Source of the DNA: Bathymodiolus brooksi
Taxonomy: Eukaryota; Mollusca; Bivalvia; Mytilida; Modiolidae
Assembly (NCBI GenBank): GCA_963680875.1
Contig: OY804589.1
Location: 32,838,962-32,902,961 of the forward strand
Length of the DNA stretch: 64,000 bases
Direction of reading: 5' to 3'
Shown here: positions 1 through 14,701 of the stretch, piece by piece
How positions within the stretch are numbered: the stretch's first letter is position 1
How the letters are laid out: every line of letters starts with the position of its first letter
Notes under the pieces: generated by a model
Told to the model about the DNA's origin: nothing
The model's database searches: none
What the model saw: only the letters and a program-made list of their open reading frames with translations
Translations under genes and position numbers: made by a program

Positions 1-179
1 AGGATGTTTGTATTGTAAGTATTACTGTGCATGTCGACTTACCAAGGATGTTTGTATTGTAAGTATTACTGTGCATGTCGACTTACCAAGGATGTTTGTA
101 TTGTAAGTATTACTGTGTATGTCGAATTACCAAGGATGTTTATATTGCGAGTATTACTGTGTATGTCGACTTACCAAGG

Positions 180-3100
180 ATGTTTCTATTGTAAGTATTA
201 CTGTGTATGTCGATTTATTAAGGATGTTTGTATTGTAAGTATTACTGTGTATGTAGACGTATCACGGATGTTTGTATTGTAAGTATTGCTGTGTATGTAG
301 ACTTATCAAGGATGTTTGTATTGTAAGTATTATTGTGCATGTCGACTTACCAAGGATTTTTGCATTGTAAGTATTACTGTGAATGTAAACTTACCAAGGG
401 TGTTTGTATTGTAAATATTACTCTGTATGTAGACTTACCAAGGATGTTTGTATTGTGAGTATTACTGTGTATGTCAACTTACCAAGGATGTTTCTATTGT
501 AAGTATTACTGTGTATGTAGACGTATCAAGGTTGTTTCTATTGTAAGTATTACTGTGTATGTCGATTTATTAAGGATGTTTGTATTGTAAGTATTACTGT
601 GTATGTAGACGTATCACGGATGTTTGTATTGTAAGTATTGCTGTGTATGTAGACTTATCAAGGATGTTTGTATTGTAAGTATTACTGTGTATGTCGACTT
701 ACCAAGGATGTTTGTATTGTAAATATTACTGTGTATGTAGACTTACCAAGGATGTTTGTATTGTAAGTATTACTGTGTATGTAGACTTAGCAATGATTTT
801 GTGTTGTAAGTATTACTGTGTATGTCGACTTATCAAGGGTGTTTGTATTGTAAGTATTAATATATATGTAGACTTACCAAGGATGTTTGTATTGTAAGTA
901 TTACTGTGTATGTCGACTTACCAAGGATGTTTGTATTGTAAGTATTACTGTGCATGTCGACTTACCAAGGGTGTTTGTATTGTAAGTATTACTGTGCATG
1001 TCGACTTACCAAGGATTTTTGCATTGTAAGTATTACTGTATGTAGACTTACCAAGGATGTTTGTATTGTAAGTATTACTGTGAATGTAGACTTACCAAGG
1101 GTGTTTGTATTGTAAGTATTACTCTGTATGTAGACTTACCAAGGGTGTTTGTATTGTAAGTATTACTGTGTATGTCGACTTACCAAGGATGTTTCTATTG
1201 TAAGTATTACTGTGTATGTAGACGTATCAAGGTTGTTTGTATTGTAAGTATTACTGTGTATGTCGATTTATTAAGGATGTTTGTATTGTAAGTATTACTG
1301 TGTATGTAGACGTATCACGGATGTTTGTATTGTAAGTATTGCTGTGTATGTAGACGTATCAAGGGTGTTTGTATTGTAAGTATTACTGTGTATGTAGACT
1401 TACCAAGGATGTTTGTATTGTAAGTATTACTGTGTATGTAGATTTACCAATGATGTTTGTATTGTAAGTATTACTGTGTATGTAGACTTACCAAGGATGT
1501 TTGTATTGTAAGTATTACTGTGTATGTAGACTTATCAAGGGTGTTTGTATTGTAAATATTACTGTGTATGTCGACTTACCAATGATGTTTGTATTGTAAG
1601 TATTACTGTGTATGTCGACTTACCAAGGATGATTGTATTGTAAGTATTATTGTGAATGTAGACTTACCAAGAGTGTTTGTTTTGTAAGTATTACTCTGTA
1701 TGTAGACTTACCAAGGGTGTTTGTATTGTAAGTATTACTGTGTATGTCGACTTACCAAGGATGTTTCTATTGTAAGTATTACTGTGTATGTAGACGTATC
1801 AAGGTTGTTTGTATTGTAAGTATTACTGTGTATGTAGACGTATCACGGATGTTTGTATTGTAAGTATTGCTGTGTATGTAGACGTATCAAGGGTGTTTGT
1901 ATTGTAAGTATTACTGTGTATGTCGACTTACCAAGGATGTTTGTATTGTAAATATTACTGTGTATGTAGACTTATCAAGGATGTTTGTATTGTAAGTATT
2001 ACTGTATATGTAGACTTACCAATGATGTTTGTATTGTAAGTATTACTGTGTATGTAGACTTACCTAGGTTGTTTTTATTGTAAGTATTACTGTGTATGTA
2101 GACTTACCAAGGATGTTTGTATTGTAAATATTACTGTGTATGTCGACTTCCCAAGGATGTTTGTATTGTAAGTATTACTGTGTATGTCCACTTCCCAAGG
2201 GTGTTTGCATTGTAAGTATTACTGTGTATGACGACCTACCAAGGATGTTTATATTGCGAGTATTACTGTGTATATAGACTTACCAAGGATGTTTGTATTG
2301 TAAGTATTACTGTGTATGTCGACTAACCAAGGATGTTTGTATTGTAAGTATTATTGTGTATGTCGACTTACCAAGGATGTTTGTATTGTAAGTATTACTG
2401 TGTATGTCGACTTACCAAGGATGTTTGTATTGTAAGTATTACTGTGCATGTCGACTTACCAAGGATGTTTGTATTGTAAGTATTACTATGTATGTCGACT
2501 TACCAAGGGTGTTTGTATTGTAAGTATTACTGTGCATGTCGACTTACCAAGGATTTTTGCATTGTAAGTATTACTGTATGTAGACTTACCAAGGATGTTT
2601 GTATTGTAAGTATGACTGTGAATGTAGACTTACCAAGGGTGTTTGTATTGTAAGTATTACTCTGTATGTAGACTTATCAAGGGTGTTTGTATTGTAAGTA
2701 TTACTGTGTATGTCGACTTACCAAGGATGTTTCTATTGTAAGTATTACTGTGTATGTAGACGTATCAAGGTTGTTTGCATTGTAAGTATTACTGTGTATG
2801 TCGACTTACCAAGGATGTTTGTATTGTAAATATTACTGTGTATGTAGACTTACCAAGGATGTTTGTATTGTAAGTATTACTGTGTATGTCAACTTACCAA
2901 GGATGTTTGTATTGTAAGTATTACTGTGTATGTAGACTTACCAAGGATGTTTGTATTGTAATTATTACTGTGCATGTCGACTTACCAAGGATGTTTGCAT
3001 TGTAAGTATTACTGTATGTAGACTTACCAAGGATGTTTGTATTGTAAGTACTACTGTGTATGTAGACTTACCAAGGATGTTTGTATTGTAAGTATTACTG

Positions 3101-5016
3101 TGTATGTAGACTTACCAAGGGTGTTTGCATTGTAAGTATTACTGTGTATGTCGACTTACCAAGGATGTTTGTATTGTAAATATTACTGTGTATGTAGACT
3201 TACCAAGGATGTTTGTATTGTAAGTATTACTGTGTATGTAGACTTACCAATGATGTTTGTATTGTAAGTATTACTGTGTATGTAGACTTACCAAGGTTGT
3301 TTGTATTGTAAGTATTACTGTGTATGTAGACTTACCAAGGATGTTTGTATTGTAAATATTACTGTGTATGTCGACTTCCAAAGGATGTTTGTATTGTAAG
3401 TATTACTGTGTATGTCGACTTCCCCAGGGTGTTTGCATTGTAAGTATTACTGTGTATGTCGACCTACCAAGGATGTTTATATTGCGAGTATTACTGTGTA
3501 TGTCGACTTACCAAGGATGTTTGTATTGTAAGTATTACTGTGTATGTCAACTTACCAAGGATGTTTGTATTGTAAGTATTACTGTGTATGCAGACTTACC
3601 AAGGATGTTTGTATTGTAATTATTACTGTGCATGTCGACTTACTAAGGATGTTTGCATTGTAAGTATTACTGTATGTAGACTTACCAAGGATGTTTGTAT
3701 TGTAAGTATTACTGTGTATGTCGACTTACCAAGGATGTTTGTATTGTAAGTATTACTGTGTATGTAGACTTACCAAGGATGTTTGTATTGTAAGTATTAC
3801 TGTGTATGTCAACTTACCAAGGATGTGTGTATTGTAAGTATTACTGTGTATGCAGACTTACCAAGGATGTTTGTATTGTAATTATTACTGTGCATGTCGA
3901 CTTACCAAGGATGTTTGCATTGTAAGTATTACTGTATGTAGACTTACCAAGGATGTTTGTATTGTAAGTATTACTGTGTATGTAGACTTACCAAGGATGT
4001 TTGTATTGTAAGTATTACTGTGTATGTAGACTTACCAAGGGTGTTTGCATTGTAAGTATTACTGTGTATGTCGACTTACCAAGGATGTTTGTATTGTAAA
4101 TATTACTGTGTATGTAGACTTACCAAGGATGTTTGTATTGTAAGTATTACTGTGTATGTAGACTTACCAATGATGTTTGTATTGTAAGTATTACTGTGTA
4201 TGTAGACTTACCAAGGTTGTTTGTATTGTAAGTATTACTGTGTATGTAGACTTACCGAGGATGTTTGTATTGTAAATATTACTGTGTATGTCGACTTCCA
4301 AAGAATGTTTGTATTGTAAGTATTACTGTGTATGTCGACTTCCCCAGGGTGTTTGCATTGTAAGTATTACTGTGTATGTCGACCTACCAAGGATGTTTAT
4401 ATTGCGAGTATTACTGTGTATGTCGACTTACCAAGGATATTTGTATTGTAAGTATTACTGTGCATGTCGACTTACCAAGGATGTTTGTATTGTAAGTATT
4501 ACTGTGTATGTCGACTTACCAAGGGTGTTTGTATTGTAAGTATTACTGTGTATGTCGACTTACCAAGGATGTTTGTATTGTAAGTATTACTGTGTATGTA
4601 GACTTATCAAGGGTGTTTGTATTGTAAGTATTACTGTGTATGTCGACTTACCAAGGATGTTTGTATTGTAAGTATTACTGTGTATGTCGACTTACCAAGG
4701 ATGTTTGTATTGTAAGTATTACTGTGCATGTCGACTTACGAAGGATTTTTGCATTGTAAGTATTACTGTATGTAGACTTACCAAGGATGTTTGTATTGTA
4801 AGTATTACTGTGAATGTAGACTTACCATGGGTGTTTGTATTTTAAGTATTACTCTGTATGTAGACTTACCAAGGGTGTTTGTATTGTAAGTATTACTGTG
4901 TATGTCGACTTACCAAGGATGTTTCTATTGTAAGTATTACTGTGTATGTAGACGTATCAAGGTTGTTTGTATTGTAAGTATTACTGTGTATGTCGATTTA
5001 TTAAGGATGTTTGTAT
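180..5016 (+). repeat. Satellite block A, repeated at a 19,256-bp lag
   Basis: The order of variant units from about 180 to 5016 recurs from about 19436 to 24286. Landmarks keep the same 19,256-bp distance over the block: the unit pairs at 691 and 19947, 3368 and 22624, 4288 and 23544. A few single-base differences exist, for example TACCTAGG near 2065 against TACCAAGG in the distant copy. The left part of the block (to about 1960) occurs a third time at a lag of 16,010 bp. Confidence 0.85.
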
Positions 5017-5207
5017 TGTAAGTATTACTGTGTATGTAGAGGTATCACGGATGTTTGTATTGTAAGTATTGCTGTGTATGTAGACGTATCAAGGGTGTTT
5101 GTATTGTAAGTATTACTGTGTATGTCGACTTACCAAGGATGTTTGTATTGTAAGTATTATTGTGAATGTAGACTTACCAAGAGTGTTTGTTTTGTAAGTA
5201 TTACTCT
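3368..5207 (+). repeat. 920-bp sub-period inside the higher-order repeats
   Basis: The unit order starting at 3368 (ACTTCCAAAGG, then ACTTCCCCAGG, then TATATTGCGAG) reappears at 4288, 920 bp on. The same pairing is seen at 6834/7754, 11878/12798 and 22624/23544. Twenty-one units of 44 bp minus two 2-bp deletions give 920 bp, and two such 42-bp units are present in the block. Confidence 0.75.
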
Positions 5208-8200
5208 GTATGTAGACTTACCAAGGGTGTTTGTATTGTAAGTATTACTGTGTATGTCGACTTACCAAGGATGTTTCTATTGTAAGTATTACTGTGTATG
5301 TAGACGTATCAAGGTTGTTTGTATTGTAAGTATTACTGTGTATGTAGACGTATCACGGATGTTTGTATTGTAAGTATTGCTGTGTATGTAGACGTATCAA
5401 GGGTGTTTGTATTGTAAGTATTACTGTGTATGTCGACTTACCAAGGATGTTTGTATTGTAAATATTACTGTGTATGTAGACTTATCAAGGATGTTTGTAT
5501 TGTAAGTATTACTGTATATGTAGACTTACCAATGATGTTTGTATTGTAAGTATTACTGTGTATGTAGACTTACCAAGGATGTTTGTATTGTAAATATTAC
5601 TGTGTATGTCGACTTCCCAAGGATGTTTGTATTGTAAGTATTACTGTGTATGTCCACTTCCCAAGGGTGTTTGCATTGTAAGTATTACTGTGTATGACGA
5701 CCTACCAAGGATGTTTATATTGCGAGTATTACTGTGTATATAGACTTACCAAGGATGTTTGTATTGTAAGTATTACTGTGTATGTCGACTTACCAAGGAT
5801 GTTTGTATTGTAAGTATTATTGTGTATGTCGACTTACCAAGGATGTTTGTATTGTAAGTATTACTGTGTATGTCGACTTACCAAGGATGTTTGTATTGTA
5901 AGTATTACTGTGCATGTCGACTTACCAAGGATGTTTGTATTGTAAGTATTACTATGTATGTCGACTTACCAAGGGTGTTTGTATTGTAAGTATTACTGTG
6001 CATGTCGACTTACCAAGGATTTTTGCATTGTAAGTATTACTGTATGTAGACTTACCAAGGATGTTTGTATTGTAAGTATGACTGTGAATGTAGACTTACC
6101 AAGGGTGTTTGTATTGTAAGTATTACTCTGTATGTAGACTTATCAAGGGTGTTTGTATTGTAAGTATTACTGTGTATGTCGACTTACCAAGGATGTTTCT
6201 ATTGTAAGTATTACTGTGTATGTAGACGTATCAAGGTTGTTTGCATTGTAAGTATTACTGTGTATGTCGACTTACCAAGGATGTTTGTATTGTAAATATT
6301 ACTGTGTATGTAGACTTACCAAGGATGTTTGTATTGTAAGTATTACTGTGTATGTCAACTTACCAAGGATGTTTGTATTGTAAGTATTACTGTGTATGTA
6401 GACTTACCAAGGATGTTTGTATTGTAATTATTACTGTGCATGTCGACTTACCAAGGATGTTTGCATTGTAAGTATTACTGTATGTAGACTTACCAAGGAT
6501 GTTTGTATTGTAAGTACTACTGTGTATGTAGACTTACCAAGGATGTTTGTATTGTAAGTATTACTGTGTATGTAGACTTACCAAGGGTGTTTGCATTGTA
6601 AGTATTACTGTGTATGTCGACTTACCAAGGATGTTTGTATTGTAAATATTACTGTGTATGTAGACTTACCAAGGATGTTTGTATTGTAAGTATTACTGTG
6701 TATGTAGACTTACCAATGATGTTTGTATTGTAAGTATTACTGTGTATGTAGACTTACCAAGGTTGTTTGTATTGTAAGTATTACTGTGTATGTAGACTTA
6801 CCAAGGATGTTTGTATTGTAAATATTACTGTGTATGTCGACTTCCAAAGGATGTTTGTATTGTAAGTATTACTGTGTATGTCGACTTCCCCAGGGTGTTT
6901 GCATTGTAAGTATTACTGTGTATGTCGACCTACCAAGGATGTTTATATTGCGAGTATTACTGTGTATGTCGACTTACCAAGGATGTTTGTATTGTAAGTA
7001 TTACTGTGTATGTCAACTTACCAAGGATGTTTGTATTGTAAGTATTACTGTGTATGCAGACTTACCAAGGATGTTTGTATTGTAATTATTACTGTGCATG
7101 TCGACTTACTAAGGATGTTTGCATTGTAAGTATTACTGTATGTAGACTTACCAAGGATGTTTGTATTGTAAGTATTACTGTGTATGTCGACTTACCAAGG
7201 ATGTTTGTATTGTAAGTATTACTGTGTATGTAGACTTACCAAGGATGTTTGTATTGTAAGTATTACTGTGTATGTCAACTTACCAAGGATGTGTGTATTG
7301 TAAGTATTACTGTGTATGCAGACTTACCAAGGATGTTTGTATTGTAATTATTACTGTGCATGTCGACTTACCAAGGATGTTTGCATTGTAAGTATTACTG
7401 TATGTAGACTTACCAAGGATGTTTGTATTGTAAGTATTACTGTGTATGTAGACTTACCAAGGATGTTTGTATTGTAAGTATTACTGTGTATGTAGACTTA
7501 CCAAGGGTGTTTGCATTGTAAGTATTACTGTGTATGTCGACTTACCAAGGATGTTTGTATTGTAAATATTACTGTGTATGTAGACTTACCAAGGATGTTT
7601 GTATTGTAAGTATTACTGTGTATGTAGACTTACCAATGATGTTTGTATTGTAAGTATTACTGTGTATGTAGACTTACCAAGGTTGTTTGTATTGTAAGTA
7701 TTACTGTGTATGTAGACTTACCGAGGATGTTTGTATTGTAAATATTACTGTGTATGTCGACTTCCAAAGAATGTTTGTATTGTAAGTATTACTGTGTATG
7801 TCGACTTCCCCAGGGTGTTTGCATTGTAAGTATTACTGTGTATGTCGACCTACCAAGGATGTTTATATTGCGAGTATTACTGTGTATGTCGACTTACCAA
7901 GGATGTTTGTATTGTAAGTATTACTGTGTATGTCGACTTACCAAGGGTGTTTGTATTGTAAGTATTACTGTGTATGTCGACTTACCAAGGATGTTTGTAT
8001 TGTAAGTATTACTGTGTATGTAGACTTATCAAGGGTGTTTGTATTGTAAGTATTACTGTGTATGTCGACTTACCAAGGATGTTTGTATTGTAAGTATTAC
8101 TGTGTATGTCGACTTACCAAGGATGTTTGTATTGTAAGTATTACTGTGCATGTCGACTTACCAAGGGTGTTTGTATTGTAAGTATTACTGTGCATGTCGA

Positions 8201-8480
8201 CTTACGAAGGATTTTTGCATTGTAAGTATTACTATATGTAGACTTACCAAGGATGTTTGTATTGTAAGTATTACTGTGAATGTAGACTTACCATGGGTGT
8301 TTGTATTTTAAGTATTACTCTGTATGTAGACTTACCAAGGGTGTTTGTATTGTAAGTATTACTGTGTATGTCGACTTACCAAGGATGTTTCTATTGTAAG
8401 TATTACTGTGTATGTAGACGTATCAAGGTTGTTTGTATTGTAAGTATTACTGTGTATGTCGATTTATTAAGGATGTTTGT
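3437..8480 (+). repeat. Higher-order repeat of 5,044 bp, copy 1
   Basis: Landmark variants from 3437 onward recur exactly 5,044 bp downstream. Examples are a rare TATGACTG unit near 6079 and 11123, GGTATCACGG at 5041 and 10085, and GTATTTTAAG units. Agreement starts just after a C/T difference at 3436 versus 8480. It ends at a C/A difference at 8504 versus 13548, so two complete copies lie directly next to each other. No internal difference was found at the sites I checked. Confidence 0.88.
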
Positions 8481-11400
8481 ATTGTAAGTATTACTGTGTA
8501 TGTCGACCTACCAAGGATGTTTATATTGCGAGTATTACTGTGTATGTCGACTTACCAAGGATGTTTGTATTGTAAGTATTACTGTGTATGTCAACTTACC
8601 AAGGATGTTTGTATTGTAAGTATTACTGTGTATGCAGACTTACCAAGGATGTTTGTATTGTAATTATTACTGTGCATGTCGACTTACTAAGGATGTTTGC
8701 ATTGTAAGTATTACTGTATGTAGACTTACCAAGGATGTTTGTATTGTAAGTATTACTGTGTATGTCGACTTACCAAGGATGTTTGTATTGTAAGTATTAC
8801 TGTGTATGTAGACTTACCAAGGATGTTTGTATTGTAAGTATTACTGTGTATGTCAACTTACCAAGGATGTGTGTATTGTAAGTATTACTGTGTATGCAGA
8901 CTTACCAAGGATGTTTGTATTGTAATTATTACTGTGCATGTCGACTTACCAAGGATGTTTGCATTGTAAGTATTACTGTATGTAGACTTACCAAGGATGT
9001 TTGTATTGTAAGTATTACTGTGTATGTAGACTTACCAAGGATGTTTGTATTGTAAGTATTACTGTGTATGTAGACTTACCAAGGGTGTTTGCATTGTAAG
9101 TATTACTGTGTATGTCGACTTACCAAGGATGTTTGTATTGTAAATATTACTGTGTATGTAGACTTACCAAGGATGTTTGTATTGTAAGTATTACTGTGTA
9201 TGTAGACTTACCAATGATGTTTGTATTGTAAGTATTACTGTGTATGTAGACTTACCAAGGTTGTTTGTATTGTAAGTATTACTGTGTATGTAGACTTACC
9301 GAGGATGTTTGTATTGTAAATATTACTGTGTATGTCGACTTCCAAAGAATGTTTGTATTGTAAGTATTACTGTGTATGTCGACTTCCCCAGGGTGTTTGC
9401 ATTGTAAGTATTACTGTGTATGTCGACCTACCAAGGATGTTTATATTGCGAGTATTACTGTGTATGTCGACTTACCAAGGATATTTGTATTGTAAGTATT
9501 ACTGTGCATGTCGACTTACCAAGGATGTTTGTATTGTAAGTATTACTGTGTATGTCGACTTACCAAGGGTGTTTGTATTGTAAGTATTACTGTGTATGTC
9601 GACTTACCAAGGATGTTTGTATTGTAAGTATTACTGTGTATGTAGACTTATCAAGGGTGTTTGTATTGTAAGTATTACTGTGTATGTCGACTTACCAAGG
9701 ATGTTTGTATTGTAAGTATTACTGTGTATGTCGACTTACCAAGGATGTTTGTATTGTAAGTATTACTGTGCATGTCGACTTACGAAGGATTTTTGCATTG
9801 TAAGTATTACTGTATGTAGACTTACCAAGGATGTTTGTATTGTAAGTATTACTGTGAATGTAGACTTACCATGGGTGTTTGTATTTTAAGTATTACTCTG
9901 TATGTAGACTTACCAAGGGTGTTTGTATTGTAAGTATTACTGTGTATGTCGACTTACCAAGGATGTTTCTATTGTAAGTATTACTGTGTATGTAGACGTA
10001 TCAAGGTTGTTTGTATTGTAAGTATTACTGTGTATGTCGATTTATTAAGGATGTTTGTATTGTAAGTATTACTGTGTATGTAGAGGTATCACGGATGTTT
10101 GTATTGTAAGTATTGCTGTGTATGTAGACGTATCAAGGGTGTTTGTATTGTAAGTATTACTGTGTATGTCGACTTACCAAGGATGTTTGTATTGTAAGTA
10201 TTATTGTGAATGTAGACTTACCAAGAGTGTTTGTTTTGTAAGTATTACTCTGTATGTAGACTTACCAAGGGTGTTTGTATTGTAAGTATTACTGTGTATG
10301 TCGACTTACCAAGGATGTTTCTATTGTAAGTATTACTGTGTATGTAGACGTATCAAGGTTGTTTGTATTGTAAGTATTACTGTGTATGTAGACGTATCAC
10401 GGATGTTTGTATTGTAAGTATTGCTGTGTATGTAGACGTATCAAGGGTGTTTGTATTGTAAGTATTACTGTGTATGTCGACTTACCAAGGATGTTTGTAT
10501 TGTAAATATTACTGTGTATGTAGACTTATCAAGGATGTTTGTATTGTAAGTATTACTGTATATGTAGACTTACCAATGATGTTTGTATTGTAAGTATTAC
10601 TGTGTATGTAGACTTACCAAGGATGTTTGTATTGTAAATATTACTGTGTATGTCGACTTCCCAAGGATGTTTGTATTGTAAGTATTACTGTGTATGTCCA
10701 CTTCCCAAGGGTGTTTGCATTGTAAGTATTACTGTGTATGACGACCTACCAAGGATGTTTATATTGCGAGTATTACTGTGTATATAGACTTACCAAGGAT
10801 GTTTGTATTGTAAGTATTACTGTGTATGTCGACTTACCAAGGATGTTTGTATTGTAAGTATTATTGTGTATGTCGACTTACCAAGGATGTTTGTATTGTA
10901 AGTATTACTGTGTATGTCGACTTACCAAGGATGTTTGTATTGTAAGTATTACTGTGCATGTCGACTTACCAAGGATGTTTGTATTGTAAGTATTACTATG
11001 TATGTCGACTTACCAAGGGTGTTTGTATTGTAAGTATTACTGTGCATGTCGACTTACCAAGGATTTTTGCATTGTAAGTATTACTGTATGTAGACTTACC
11101 AAGGATGTTTGTATTGTAAGTATGACTGTGAATGTAGACTTACCAAGGGTGTTTGTATTGTAAGTATTACTCTGTATGTAGACTTATCAAGGGTGTTTGT
11201 ATTGTAAGTATTACTGTGTATGTCGACTTACCAAGGATGTTTCTATTGTAAGTATTACTGTGTATGTAGACGTATCAAGGTTGTTTGCATTGTAAGTATT
11301 ACTGTGTATGTCGACTTACCAAGGATGTTTGTATTGTAAATATTACTGTGTATGTAGACTTACCAAGGATGTTTGTATTGTAAGTATTACTGTGTATGTC

Positions 11401-13547
11401 AACTTACCAAGGATGTTTGTATTGTAAGTATTACTGTGTATGTAGACTTACCAAGGATGTTTGTATTGTAATTATTACTGTGCATGTCGACTTACCAAGG
11501 ATGTTTGCATTGTAAGTATTACTGTATGTAGACTTACCAAGGATGTTTGTATTGTAAGTACTACTGTGTATGTAGACTTACCAAGGATGTTTGTATTGTA
11601 AGTATTACTGTGTATGTAGACTTACCAAGGGTGTTTGCATTGTAAGTATTACTGTGTATGTCGACTTACCAAGGATGTTTGTATTGTAAATATTACTGTG
11701 TATGTAGACTTACCAAGGATGTTTGTATTGTAAGTATTACTGTGTATGTAGACTTACCAATGATGTTTGTATTGTAAGTATTACTGTGTATGTAGACTTA
11801 CCAAGGTTGTTTGTATTGTAAGTATTACTGTGTATGTAGACTTACCAAGGATGTTTGTATTGTAAATATTACTGTGTATGTCGACTTCCAAAGGATGTTT
11901 GTATTGTAAGTATTACTGTGTATGTCGACTTCCCCAGGGTGTTTGCATTGTAAGTATTACTGTGTATGTCGACCTACCAAGGATGTTTATATTGCGAGTA
12001 TTACTGTGTATGTCGACTTACCAAGGATGTTTGTATTGTAAGTATTACTGTGTATGTCAACTTACCAAGGATGTTTGTATTGTAAGTATTACTGTGTATG
12101 CAGACTTACCAAGGATGTTTGTATTGTAATTATTACTGTGCATGTCGACTTACTAAGGATGTTTGCATTGTAAGTATTACTGTATGTAGACTTACCAAGG
12201 ATGTTTGTATTGTAAGTATTACTGTGTATGTCGACTTACCAAGGATGTTTGTATTGTAAGTATTACTGTGTATGTAGACTTACCAAGGATGTTTGTATTG
12301 TAAGTATTACTGTGTATGTCAACTTACCAAGGATGTGTGTATTGTAAGTATTACTGTGTATGCAGACTTACCAAGGATGTTTGTATTGTAATTATTACTG
12401 TGCATGTCGACTTACCAAGGATGTTTGCATTGTAAGTATTACTGTATGTAGACTTACCAAGGATGTTTGTATTGTAAGTATTACTGTGTATGTAGACTTA
12501 CCAAGGATGTTTGTATTGTAAGTATTACTGTGTATGTAGACTTACCAAGGGTGTTTGCATTGTAAGTATTACTGTGTATGTCGACTTACCAAGGATGTTT
12601 GTATTGTAAATATTACTGTGTATGTAGACTTACCAAGGATGTTTGTATTGTAAGTATTACTGTGTATGTAGACTTACCAATGATGTTTGTATTGTAAGTA
12701 TTACTGTGTATGTAGACTTACCAAGGTTGTTTGTATTGTAAGTATTACTGTGTATGTAGACTTACCGAGGATGTTTGTATTGTAAATATTACTGTGTATG
12801 TCGACTTCCAAAGAATGTTTGTATTGTAAGTATTACTGTGTATGTCGACTTCCCCAGGGTGTTTGCATTGTAAGTATTACTGTGTATGTCGACCTACCAA
12901 GGATGTTTATATTGCGAGTATTACTGTGTATGTCGACTTACCAAGGATGTTTGTATTGTAAGTATTACTGTGTATGTCGACTTACCAAGGGTGTTTGTAT
13001 TGTAAGTATTACTGTGTATGTCGACTTACCAAGGATGTTTGTATTGTAAGTATTACTGTGTATGTAGACTTATCAAGGGTGTTTGTATTGTAAGTATTAC
13101 TGTGTATGTCGACTTACCAAGGATGTTTGTATTGTAAGTATTACTGTGTATGTCGACTTACCAAGGATGTTTGTATTGTAAGTATTACTGTGCATGTCGA
13201 CTTACCAAGGGTGTTTGTATTGTAAGTATTACTGTGCATGTCGACTTACGAAGGATTTTTGCATTGTAAGTATTACTATATGTAGACTTACCAAGGATGT
13301 TTGTATTGTAAGTATTACTGTGAATGTAGACTTACCATGGGTGTTTGTATTTTAAGTATTACTCTGTATGTAGACTTACCAAGGGTGTTTGTATTGTAAG
13401 TATTACTGTGTATGTCGACTTACCAAGGATGTTTCTATTGTAAGTATTACTGTGTATGTAGACGTATCAAGGTTGTTTGTATTGTAAGTATTACTGTGTA
13501 TGTCGATTTATTAAGGATGTTTGTATTGTAAGTATTACTGTGTATGT
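8481..13547 (+). repeat. Higher-order repeat of 5,044 bp, copy 2
   Basis: This is the second, adjacent copy of the 5,044-bp block, with the same order of variant units as copy 1. Agreement runs 23 bp past one full period, to 13547. Such long near-identity suggests a very recent unequal exchange or an assembly duplication. Confidence 0.88.
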
Positions 13548-14701
13548 AGAGGTATCACGGATGTTTGTATTGTAAGTATTGCTGTGTATGTAGACGTATC
13601 AAGGGTGTTTGTATTGTAAGTATTACTGTGTATGTCGACCTACCAAGGATATTTGTATTGTAAATATTACTGTGTATGTAGACTTACCAAGGATGTTTGT
13701 ATTGTAAGTATTAATGTGTATGTAGACTTAGCAATGATTTTGTGTTGTAAGTATTACTGTGTATGTCGACTTATCAAGGGTGTTTGTATTGTAAGTATTA
13801 CTATGTATGTAGACTTATCAAGGATGTTTGTATTGTAAGTATTACTGTGTATGTCGACTTACCAAGGATGTTTGTATTGTAAGTATTACTGTGGATGTCG
13901 ACTTACCAAGGATGTTTGTATTGTAAGTATTACTGTGCATGTCGACTTACCAAGGATGTTTGTATTGTAAGTATTACTGTGTATGTCGACTTACCAAGGA
14001 TGTTTATATTGCGAGTATTACTGTGTATGTCGACTTACCAAGGATGTTTGTATTGTAAGTATTACTGTGTATGTCGACTTACCAAGGATGTTTGTATTGT
14101 AAGTATTACTGTGTATGTCGACTTGCCAAGGATGTTTGTATTGTAAGTATTACTGTGAATGTCGACTTACCAAGGGTGTTTGTATTGTAAGTATTACTGT
14201 GCATGTCGACTTACCAAGGATTTTTGCATTGTAAGTATCACTCTATGTAGACTTACCAAGGATGTTTGTATTGTAAGTATTACTGTGAATGTAGACTTAC
14301 CAAGGGTGTTTGTATTGTAAGTATTACTCTGTATGTAGACTTACCAAGGATGTTTGTATTGTGAGTATTACTGTGTATGTCAACTTACCAAGGATGTTTC
14401 TATTGTAAGTATTAATGTGTATGTAGACGTATCAAGGTTGTTTCTATTGTAAGTATTACTGTGTATGTAGACGTATCACGGATGTTTGTATTGTAAGTAT
14501 TGCTGTGTATGTAGACTTATCAAGGATGTTTGTATTGTAAGTATTACTGTGTATGTCGACTTACCAAGGATGTTTGTATTGTAAATATTACTGTGTATGT
14601 AGACTTACCAAGGATGTTTGTATTGTAAGTATTACTGTGTATGTAGACTTAGCAATGATTTTGTGTTGTAAGTATTACTGTGTATGTCGACTTATCAAGG
14701 G

